Below, piece by piece: positions 16,222-23,503 of a stretch of DNA of 64,000 nt; the first letter of the stretch is position 1, and each line of letters opens with the position of its first letter. The stretch covers positions 1 through 64,000 of the forward strand of contig CAZUDO010000081.1 of NCBI GenBank assembly GCA_964618895.1. The letters are read 5' to 3'. This stretch comes from CAZUDO01 sp964618895 (GTDB taxonomy: Bacteria > Desulfobacterota > Binatia > DP-6). A program made the position numbers and the translations under genes. The notes under the pieces were generated by a model. The model did not search any database. It was not told where the DNA came from and was given only the letters and a program-made list of their open reading frames with translations.

Positions 16222-17363
16222 GCCGTCTTCCGCGCCGCCGCGGCGGCCTTGACCGCGGCGCTGACCACCTCGCCGCCGTGGGTGACGCACGCGCCCTTGA
16301 TCACCTCGTCGTCGAAGTCGAGTGCGAGCTTGCCGTCCTTGACGAACTCGCGCAGCAGCTCGGTCACGTTGCGGGCGTAGAGCTGGCTGGCGTGCACGGG
16401 CATGGTGCCGGGCAGGTTGGTCGGCCCGTGGATCGTCACGCCGTGTGCGATGACCACGCGATCGGGCTCGGTCAGCTCGCAGTTGCCGCCCGCCTCGGCG
16501 GCGAGATCCACGATCACCGAGCCGGGGCGCATGCCGGCCACGGTCTGCGCGTTGACCAGGCGGGGCGCGGCCCGGCCCGGCACCAGGGCCGTGGTCACGA
16601 CCACGTCGAACTCCTTGGTCTTCTCGGCCAGCAGGTCCTGTTGCCGGCGCGCGGCATCCGTCGATAGCGCCTTCGCGTAGCCGCCCTTGTCCTCGGCGTC
16701 CGCGACCCCGAGGTCGAGCTCGAGGAACTTTGCTCCCAGGCTCTCGACCTGCTCCTTCACCGCCGCACGCACGTCGTAGCCCCACACCTGCGCGCCCAGG
16801 CGGCGTGCCGTGGCGATGGCCTGCAGACCGGCCACGCCCGCGCCCATCACCAGCACCCGCGCCGCGAACACCGTGCCCGCCGCGGTCATCAACATGGGAA
16901 AGAACTTCGCCAGCGACTCGGCGGCGATCAGCACCGCCTTGTAGCCCGCGATGTTCGCCTGCGACGAGAGCGCGTCCATCTTCTGCGCCCGGCTGATGCG
17001 CGGGATGCCCTCCATGCCGAAGCTGGTGATCCGGCGCGCGGCGAGCCGCTGCACGAGCTCGGCGCTGCTCAGCGCCTGCAGGAATGCCACCAGCACCGCC
17101 CCCTCGCGCATGCGGTCGACCTCGTCGTGCATCGGCTTCTGCACCTTCAGGACGACGTCGGCCTGCCCGTAGAGCGTGCTCGCGTCGCCGACGATCCGTG
17201 CGCCCGCCTTCTCGAAAGCCGCGTCGGAGTGGAACGCCCCGTCGCCGGCTCCGCCCTCCACGAGCACCTCGAGCCCGGTTTTCACGAGCCCGGCCACCGC
17301 GTCCGGCGTCAACGCAACCCGGCGCTCCCCCGGCACAATCTCTCTTGGAACTGCGATCTTCAT
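16218..17363 (-). CDS. pntA: NAD(P) transhydrogenase alpha-1 subunit (NAD-binding domain I)
   Basis: This 381-residue soluble subunit is full length: MKIAVPREIVPGERRVALTP opening, SSQANIAGYKAVLIAAESL, the NAD-binding motif VLVMGAGVAGLQAIATARRL and VVVTTALVPGRAAPRLV. It binds NAD(H) and exchanges hydride with the NADP(H) domain of PntB. It lacks the C-terminal membrane helices of the E. coli-type alpha chain, which here are fused to PntB. An ATGA overlap couples it to the next gene. The operon pntA - pntA2/pntB - CBS protein would supply NADPH to the nearby monooxygenases. Confidence 0.93.
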   Translation of the reverse strand: MKIAVPREIVPGERRVALTPDAVAGLVKTGLEVLVEGGAGDGAFHSDAAFEKAGARIVGDASTLYGQADVVLKVQKPMHDEVDRMREGAVLVAFLQALSSAELVQRLAARRITSFGMEGIPRISRAQKMDALSSQANIAGYKAVLIAAESLAKFFPMLMTAAGTVFAARVLVMGAGVAGLQAIATARRLGAQVWGYDVRAAVKEQVESLGAKFLELDLGVADAEDKGGYAKALSTDAARRQQDLLAEKTKEFDVVVTTALVPGRAAPRLVNAQTVAGMRPGSVIVDLAAEAGGNCELTEPDRVVIAHGVTIHGPTNLPGTMPVHASQLYARNVTELLREFVKDGKLALDFDDEVIKGACVTHGGEVVSAAVKAAAAARKTA

Positions 17364-17565
17364 CAGCCCTCGCCTTCAGGTCGGCCGCGCTATAGCAAAC
17401 GGCCGTGGCGCCGAGAAGGGACGCGGTGGTCGGCTGCAAACGGGGGGCTGGCCGGGGCGGGGGAGGCCTCGGGGTCGCGGCCAAACCCGCTGGCCCGGGC
17501 GACATGGGGTTTGTGCTACTTCGCACTGCGTCACAATCGCCGACGCCGGCCAGGTCGAGCGGCTG

Positions 17566-18297
17566 TCAGAACGGCTCCTTGAACGGCCGCAGGTCGAGCT
17601 CGTGCGTCCACGCCGTGCGGTGCTGGGTGTGCAGGTGCCAATAGGTGTCGGCGATGGCGTCCAGGTCGAGGAGCCCGTCTTCCCCCTTCATGCCGACGAA
17701 GTCGGGGTAGGCTTTGACGAGGCGATCGCCGGCGATGCCGCCGTCGATGATCACGTGCGCGACGTGGAGCCCCATCGGCCCGAACTCGCGTGCCATCGCC
17801 TGCGCTACCGCGCGCAGGCCCGCCTTGGCGGCGGCGAAGGCCGCGAACGGCGGCCGGCCGCGCAGCGAGGCGCTGGCGCCGGTGAACAGGATGGTGCCGT
17901 GCGCGTGCGGTGCCATCCGGCGCGCCGCCTCGCGGCCGACGAGGAAGCCGCCGAAGCAGGCGACCCGCCACACCTCCTCGAAGAAGGCCGCGGTCATGTC
18001 GCGAAAATCACCGAAGCGGTTGTTGCCGGCGTTGTAGACCACTAGGTCGAGCGGGCCCGCGGCCTCGGCGGCGTCGAACAACCGTGCGACGTCGGCTTCC
18101 ACGGTGGTGTCGCCCGCGACCGCCGTGGCGCGGCCGCCGGCGGCGTGGATGGTCGCGGCCACGGCGTCGATCTTGGCCTGGGTGCGGCCCGAGACGAAGG
18201 TGTGCAGGCGCTCGCGGGCCACGCGCCGGCAGAGGGCGGCCCCCAGGCCCGCTTCGGCTCCCACGCCGACGACGATGGCGGTGCGGGCGTCACTCAT
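17566..18297 (-). CDS. Short-chain dehydrogenase/reductase homologue with Phe in place of the catalytic Tyr
   Basis: A 243-residue SDR-fold protein with nucleotide loop VVGVGAEAGLGAALC, NAG motif YNAGNNRFGDF and the serine strand ILFTGASASLRG. The active-site YxxxK is replaced by FAAFAAAKAGL, so the tyrosine is absent; an SDR subgroup ending in LRPFKEPF-like tails shares this feature, and such proteins may not be classical oxidoreductases. It is the last gene of the ring-cleavage operon, overlapping the monooxygenase gene (ATGA at 18294-18297). Its final 126 bases occur again as two split fragments at 6821 and 13827. Confidence 0.82.
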   Translation of the reverse strand: MSDARTAIVVGVGAEAGLGAALCRRVARERLHTFVSGRTQAKIDAVAATIHAAGGRATAVAGDTTVEADVARLFDAAEAAGPLDLVVYNAGNNRFGDFRDMTAAFFEEVWRVACFGGFLVGREAARRMAPHAHGTILFTGASASLRGRPPFAAFAAAKAGLRAVAQAMAREFGPMGLHVAHVIIDGGIAGDRLVKAYPDFVGMKGEDGLLDLDAIADTYWHLHTQHRTAWTHELDLRPFKEPF

Positions 18298-19823
18298 GTG
18301 ATGTCCTCCCGGAGCAGTGCGACCAGGGCGCCGGCATCGTCGACGCGCGCCGCGGTGCCGAAGACGTGGAAATCCGGTCGCTGCAAAACGACCTGGACCG
18401 CCGCCGCCGCGAACCAGCGGCCGTAGGTGCCGTCGACATCCTCGATCGGCGCCTGCGGTCCGACGTGCGCGGTGACGCCACCGAGCGACGCGAAGATCGC
18501 GGCCGCCTCGGGCGCGAGCCGGGTGCCCGGGTCGGCGGTCGGGCTGAGCAGCGTCCACCCACGTCCCACCACGTCGTCGAACAGCCCAGTCACGCCGCTC
18601 CGACGGACCCGGCCCTGGACGAACGGCCGGCCGGCGTGCGCGTCGCCGGCCTGAACCACTCCGGGGCCGATGGCGAGGGGCGGCAAGGCCGCGCTCTGCT
18701 TCCCGGCCGCGACGGCAGCGACCATGGGCGCGTCGCGCGCCGCCGCCTCGGCCGGGTCGGCGACGCAGATCACGCGGCCGAGCGCCATGGAGAAGTCGAT
18801 CATGGCGCGCACGTGCGGGATGCGCTCGCTGGCATAGGTGTCGAGGAGCGCGTCGGCCGCCGTCCCCGCCAGGACCAGATCGAGCTTCCAGGCGAGGTTG
18901 GCGGCGTCGCGCAGGCCCGCGCACATGCCCTGGCCGGCGAAGGGCGGCATCTGGTGTGCGGCGTCGCCGGCCAGGAGCACGCGGCCGCGGCGCCAGGTGT
19001 CGACCCAGCGCGCCTGGAAGCGATACACGGTGTGGCGCTCGAGGGTGGCGTTGTCCGCCGTCACGCCCCACGGCGCGAGCAGGCGCCAGGCGGTCTCCTC
19101 GCGGTTCAGCGCGTCCAGGCTCTCCTCGGGCAGGCGCATGAACTCCCACCGCCGCCGGCCGCGGCCTCCGGAGACGAGGGTCGTCGGACGGGCCGGGTCG
19201 CAGATCTGGATGTTGAGCGGACGCCACACGGTCGGTGCGTGCGGCACGATGTCGACGATCAGCCAATCGAAGAAGAAGCCCAGGTCGGTGACCGAGGCGC
19301 CCACCCGGGAGCGCACGAAGCTGTTGGCGCCGTCGCAGCCGACGACGTAGCGGGTGTCGACCGTGTGCTGGCCTCCTTCGGGGGTCGCTACGGTGACCGC
19401 CACGCCCGCGTCCGTCGCGGCCAGCTCCACGACGTCGCAGCCGCGATGCACCTCGACCGTCGGCAGCGCCCGGGCGCGCTGGTCGAGCACACGCTCCAGA
19501 TCCGGCTGCGCGAACATGTTCGCCTCCGGCCAGCCGGAGGCGCCGGCGGCCCGGCTCTCGAAGCGCAGCAGCGTGTCGCCGGCGGCGTTCCGCCACTCGT
19601 AGGCGTCCGCCGGCTCGACGGTCGGGAGCAGGTCGTCGAGCGCGCCCACCGCCTGGAGGATACGTGCCACCTCGTGATCGAAATGCACCGCACGGGGCAG
19701 GGGATACGCGGCCGGCTGCTTCTCGAACACGCCCACCGTCCAGCCCCGCTGCGCCAGCAGGATGGCGAGCGTCTGCCCGACCGGGCCGTAGCCGACGATG
19801 ACGACGTCGTGCCGCGCGCGCAT
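18294..19823 (-). CDS. FAD-dependent aromatic hydroxylase, MhpA-like
   Basis: The 509-residue protein has the class A flavoprotein monooxygenase layout: dinucleotide loop VVIVGYGPVGQTLAILLAQR, GCDGANSFVRSRVG (the DG motif), and the GD motif VLLAGDAAHQMPPFAGQGM, followed by a thioredoxin-like C-terminal domain (QVVLQRPDFHVFGTA). It resembles 3-(3-hydroxyphenyl)propionate hydroxylase, which uses NADH and oxygen to add an ortho hydroxyl before meta cleavage. Upstream genes encode an extradiol dioxygenase and a fumarylacetoacetase-like hydrolase, so the operon can plausibly hydroxylate, cleave and hydrolyse an aromatic ring. The exact substrate is not determined. Confidence 0.88.
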   Translation of the reverse strand: MRARHDVVIVGYGPVGQTLAILLAQRGWTVGVFEKQPAAYPLPRAVHFDHEVARILQAVGALDDLLPTVEPADAYEWRNAAGDTLLRFESRAAGASGWPEANMFAQPDLERVLDQRARALPTVEVHRGCDVVELAATDAGVAVTVATPEGGQHTVDTRYVVGCDGANSFVRSRVGASVTDLGFFFDWLIVDIVPHAPTVWRPLNIQICDPARPTTLVSGGRGRRRWEFMRLPEESLDALNREETAWRLLAPWGVTADNATLERHTVYRFQARWVDTWRRGRVLLAGDAAHQMPPFAGQGMCAGLRDAANLAWKLDLVLAGTAADALLDTYASERIPHVRAMIDFSMALGRVICVADPAEAAARDAPMVAAVAAGKQSAALPPLAIGPGVVQAGDAHAGRPFVQGRVRRSGVTGLFDDVVGRGWTLLSPTADPGTRLAPEAAAIFASLGGVTAHVGPQAPIEDVDGTYGRWFAAAAVQVVLQRPDFHVFGTAARVDDAGALVALLREDIT

Positions 19824-19827
19824 CCGC

Positions 19828-20745
19828 TCAGGCGTGGTGCGCGGCCATCAGCTCGGCCAGGTCGTCGGGGACGAGGAACGACGGCGGCACCGCCGGGCCC
19901 CAACTGGCGAGGCTCCTGGCGCCCTCCCAGACGCCCGGGCTCCACAGCTGGTCGTCGACGATGCAGTCGAGATCGGCGTAGTACTCGGTGAAGTTGCCGG
20001 CCGGGTCCTTCAGGTACCAGAAGAAGTTCGACCCGATGTGATGGCGGCCGAGCCCCCACACGTGGCGGCTCGGGTCGCGGGCCAGGAGCGCGCTGGCGGC
20101 GCGACCGATGTCGTCGACGTCGTCGACCTGCCACGAGGTGTGGTGCAGGAGCGGGACGGGTGCCCGCTGGACGAGCAGGTTGTGGTGGTCGGTCGAGCAA
20201 CGCAGAAAGGATGCCAGGCCGGCGACCGTGTCGCTCACCTTGAACCCGATCCCGTGGATGAAGAAGCGCTCGCTGGCGGCCAAGTCGGTCGAGCCGAGCA
20301 CCACGTGGCCGAGCTTCCGCGGGCGCACCGGCGCGTCGCGCAGGATGGCGTCGGCGCGTCGGGTGGCGCGGTCGGTGCGCCCGGGGCCGTTGGCGGGCGC
20401 GGCGGGTGCCGCCGCCGGGGCGATCCGGGGGGCGGTGCGGACGACGACGCGGACGGCGGTGCCCGGATCGACGGCCACGAGCGCGTCGGGGGTACGCTCG
20501 ACGGCGATGTCGAGGCCCGCCAGCGCGGCGGCGACACGCCCGAGGTCGTCGGCGTCGTCGGCGCCGATGCCGAGTTCGAGCAGACGGCGGCGCGGTGCGG
20601 GCACGAGCCGGAGCTGCTCGCCGCCGTCGGCGGTGGCGAAGCCGCCCTGGCCCGTGGGCGTGAGCCCGAACTCGGCGTAGTAGGCCGCCGTCGGGGCGAC
20701 GGACGGGACGCCGATGGTGATCGTGGTCAGTCGATGGAGCGCCAT
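19828..20745 (-). CDS. VOC-family extradiol ring-cleavage dioxygenase
   Basis: About 305 residues forming two vicinal-oxygen-chelate modules: the N-terminal one (RLTTITIGVPSVAPTAAYYA) lacks metal ligands, and the catalytic one has His in KLGHVVLGSTD, His in PLLHHTSWQVDD and Glu in GNFTEYYADLD, the 2-His-1-carboxylate iron(II) site. It should cleave a catechol-like ring next to the hydroxyls. The middle region (about 115-160) is rich in alanine and proline, a linker slightly longer than usual. It lies 5 bases upstream of the hydroxylase gene and 7 bases after the hydrolase gene, in one operon. Confidence 0.88.
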   Translation of the reverse strand: MALHRLTTITIGVPSVAPTAAYYAEFGLTPTGQGGFATADGGEQLRLVPAPRRRLLELGIGADDADDLGRVAAALAGLDIAVERTPDALVAVDPGTAVRVVVRTAPRIAPAAAPAAPANGPGRTDRATRRADAILRDAPVRPRKLGHVVLGSTDLAASERFFIHGIGFKVSDTVAGLASFLRCSTDHHNLLVQRAPVPLLHHTSWQVDDVDDIGRAASALLARDPSRHVWGLGRHHIGSNFFWYLKDPAGNFTEYYADLDCIVDDQLWSPGVWEGARSLASWGPAVPPSFLVPDDLAELMAAHHA

Positions 20746-20752
20746 GGCATCC

Positions 20753-21631
20753 TCACAGCCGGGTGACGGTGTCGTCGGGCTCGGCGACGACCCGGTTCTC
20801 GATGTGGCCGATGCCTTCGATCGCGACCCGGACCACGTCACCGGCGGTGAGGAAGCGCGGCGGCTGCATGGCGCCGCCGACGCCCGACGGCGTGCCGGTG
20901 CTGATCACGTCGCCGGGCTCGAGCGTGAAGGCGGTGGACAGATGTTCCACCTGGGCGAAGCAGTCGAAGATCAGCTCGCGGGTGTTGGAATGCTGGCGCA
21001 GCTCGCCGTTGACCCAGGTGCGGATGTCGAGGGCATGCGGGTCGCCGAGCTCGTCCAAGGTGACCAGCCAGGGCCCGAGCGGCCCGTGGGTGTCGAACGA
21101 CTTGCCGAGCGTCCAGGTGGGCACGCGCAGCTGCCAGTCGCGCACGGACACGTCGTCGACCACCAGGTAGCCGGCGATCACCTCGGCCGCGCGGGCGCGC
21201 GGCACGTGCCGGCAGCGGCGGCCGATGACGAAGCCGAGCTCGCCCTCGTAGTCGAGTAGCGGCGACACGCGCGGCAGGTGGATGGGGTCGAAGGGGCCGG
21301 TCACGCAGGTCGACTGCTTGTTGAAGAAGAGGGGTAGGACGGGCTTCTCCTGGCCGGACTCCGCGCAGTGGTCGGCGTAGTTGAGGCCGATGGCGAGGAA
21401 CTTGGGCGGGCGGAGGACGGGGGCCTCTAGCCGGACCTCGGCTAGGCCGAGTCGTGGACCCGGCTGCCCGGCGACCTGGCGGACGCGGTCGAAAGCGGGT
21501 GGGCCCGCCGCCAGCAGCGCCGTCATCTCGCGCGGCAGCTCGGGGGCGACGCGCGCCAGATCGAGGACCTGCTCGTCGAGCACGACGCCGAGGCGGGTGA
21601 GGCCTGCGTGAGTGAAGGTGGCGAGCTTCAT
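20753..21631 (-). CDS. Fumarylacetoacetate hydrolase-family protein
   Basis: A 292-residue FAH-fold enzyme with metal-binding acidic residues in LLDYEGELGFVIG and VVDDVSVRDWQ, the FLAIGLNYADHCAESG loop and GDVISTGTPSGVG near the end. Members hydrolyse or decarboxylate the products of ring fission, such as acylpyruvates or 2-hydroxy-dienoates. It is the first gene of the four-gene minus-strand operon, in line with processing the dioxygenase product. Only a weak hairpin and about 200 bases separate it from the upstream Baeyer-Villiger-type gene, so coexpression is possible. Confidence 0.9.
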   Translation of the reverse strand: MKLATFTHAGLTRLGVVLDEQVLDLARVAPELPREMTALLAAGPPAFDRVRQVAGQPGPRLGLAEVRLEAPVLRPPKFLAIGLNYADHCAESGQEKPVLPLFFNKQSTCVTGPFDPIHLPRVSPLLDYEGELGFVIGRRCRHVPRARAAEVIAGYLVVDDVSVRDWQLRVPTWTLGKSFDTHGPLGPWLVTLDELGDPHALDIRTWVNGELRQHSNTRELIFDCFAQVEHLSTAFTLEPGDVISTGTPSGVGGAMQPPRFLTAGDVVRVAIEGIGHIENRVVAEPDDTVTRL

Positions 21632-21706
21632 CGCGTGGCTCCTTTCGCTGCGGGCGGTAGCACGCCGTGCAGCAGTATCTCCTCTACCACGTCGATGATC
21701 GAAACG

Positions 21707-21734
21707 AGCCCGCTTCGGTTTCGACCGGCGGGCT
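21707..21734 (-). terminator. Possible intrinsic terminator or hairpin between the monooxygenase and the ring-cleavage operon
   Basis: AGCCCGC and GCGGGCT pair across a 14-base loop. On the plus strand a T-rich run (TTTGTTCTT) follows the stem; on the minus strand, which is transcribed here, the tail is only CGTTTCG, so termination strength for the upstream gene is doubtful. Confidence 0.35.
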
Positions 21735-21836
21735 TTTGTTCTTGAGCCGGTTGAGCGCCGTCGTTGAGTTCCACGTCTTCGCCCGATGCCCCCGCTGTCC
21801 GCCCGGTGGCCGCCGACGGATTCGGAGAGCCGGGGG

Positions 21837-23372
21837 CTACTCACGCGAATCCGCCGCCACATGCTTGCGTGCACGCGGCCCCGGGAGCGTCTCGCACCAC
21901 GTCTCCTGCGCCACCGCCCGCCGTCTCCCCACCGACCGATAACACGACCGATCGAAGCGCCGCGTCGTCCACCAGTAACGCAGCGTGGTCCCCGACCAGT
22001 TGTTGGTGATCTGTCCGCTCGCGGTCTTGTACCAGCTCCGGTTCGTGCGGGCCCACACGGTGCGGGCCAGCTCGCGCTGCAGGCGGGTGTTGTACGCCTC
22101 CAGCACGCTCGGCCACAGGTCCAGGGAGACCAGGTTCTCGGCGATCAGCGCCTGGATGGCCCGCACGATGTAGCCGGCCTGGCACTCGATCATGAAGATG
22201 ATCGAATTGTGGCCGAGGTTCGTGTTGGGGCCGTACATCATGAAGAAGTTCGGGAACCCGGGGACGGTGATGCCGTGGAAGGCGCGTGCGCCCCCGGCCC
22301 AGGCGTGCTCGAGCGACTGGCCCTTCAGTCCCTCGATGTGCATGGGTGCCAAGAAGGCCGTCGACTGGAAGCCGGTGGCCAGGATGACGGCGTCCAGCGG
22401 GTGCGTTGCGCCGTCCTGCGTCACCGCCGCGTCGGCGGTCAGGTGGCTGATGCCGCTGGTCACCAGCGCCACGTTCTGCCGGCCGAGCGACTGGTAGTAG
22501 TCGTCCGAGATGAGGATGCGTTTGCCGCCGATGGGATAGTCGGGCACCAGTGCGGCCCGCAGCGCGGGGTCGGCCACCGTGTCCTGCAGGTAGGTGAGCG
22601 CCATCCGCCGCGTCCGCGCGGCCAGGAACCGGTTGCCGCGGAACATCGGGTAGCGGAGATCGAGCATTCCCCACACCAGGTAGCGAAAGAAGCGCGCCAG
22701 CCACGGATGGCGGGCGAGGCGTTGCTGCTCGCGCACGCTGACCGCCCGATCGTTTCGCCGTAGCATCCAGTTGGCGCTGCGCTGGAAGACGGTGAGGTGT
22801 GCTACCCGGGGGGCGATCTGGGGGATGAACTGGATCGCGCTGGCGGCGTTGCCGATCACGCCGACGCGCTTGGCCGTCAGATCGTAGGCATGGTTCCAGC
22901 GCGCCGAGTGGAAGCGCTCGCCCCGGAACGTGTCCAGGCCGGGGAGGGCGGGGATGGCGGGGCGGTTCAACTGCCCGACGCCGCTCACCAGGACCTCGGC
23001 CGTGATCGCCTCGCCGCTGGTGGTGCGCAGCTGCCACACGCTCTCGGCCTCGTCGAAGCGGGCGCTGGCGATCTCGGTGCCGAAACGGAGATGCGGCAGC
23101 AGGTCGTACGTCCGCGCACAGTGCTCCATGTAGGCCTGGATCTCGTCCTGCGGCGCCCACAGCCGCGACCAGTCGGTCTTCTGCTCGAACGAGAAGCAGT
23201 AGGCGATCGACGGCACGTCGCAGGCGGCGCCGGGATAGGTGTTGTCGCGCCAGGTGCCGCCCAGGCGGTCGGCCTTCTCGTAGATGGTGAACGAGTCGAT
23301 GCCGGCGCGGCGCAGTAGGATGCCGAGGCAGAGCCCCGAGAACCCCGAGCCGATGATGGCGATGCGCGGCAT
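21837..23372 (-). CDS. Baeyer-Villiger-type flavin monooxygenase
   Basis: This 511-residue protein has two Rossmann motifs (IAIIGSGFSGLCLGILLRRA for FAD; VGVIGNAASAIQFIPQIA for NADPH) and a type I Baeyer-Villiger fingerprint, FRGERFHSARWN, which fits F-x-G-x-x-x-H-x-x-x-W except that the last position is Asn, not Pro or Asp. It also has the downstream ILATGFQSTAFL. It should insert oxygen next to a ketone or aldehyde carbonyl using NADPH and oxygen. It lies directly upstream of the ring-cleavage operon on the same strand, suggesting conversion of an aryl ketone or side-chain ketone into an ester. The last 30 residues (after WWTTRRFDRSCY) look unlike the family. Confidence 0.87.
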   Translation of the reverse strand: MPRIAIIGSGFSGLCLGILLRRAGIDSFTIYEKADRLGGTWRDNTYPGAACDVPSIAYCFSFEQKTDWSRLWAPQDEIQAYMEHCARTYDLLPHLRFGTEIASARFDEAESVWQLRTTSGEAITAEVLVSGVGQLNRPAIPALPGLDTFRGERFHSARWNHAYDLTAKRVGVIGNAASAIQFIPQIAPRVAHLTVFQRSANWMLRRNDRAVSVREQQRLARHPWLARFFRYLVWGMLDLRYPMFRGNRFLAARTRRMALTYLQDTVADPALRAALVPDYPIGGKRILISDDYYQSLGRQNVALVTSGISHLTADAAVTQDGATHPLDAVILATGFQSTAFLAPMHIEGLKGQSLEHAWAGGARAFHGITVPGFPNFFMMYGPNTNLGHNSIIFMIECQAGYIVRAIQALIAENLVSLDLWPSVLEAYNTRLQRELARTVWARTNRSWYKTASGQITNNWSGTTLRYWWTTRRFDRSCYRSVGRRRAVAQETWCETLPGPRARKHVAADSRE

Positions 23373-23503
23373 GGCGTCTCGTCCATAGCATCGCTGCCGG
23401 CCCTGCCGCCATTTGCGCTGGCATCCCCCATTGGCATAGGCGCTCCGAGATCGTAGAGCGGAGGTCCGGCAGGGCGCCGGCGACGACAAGGGGAGGCCGC
23501 ACC

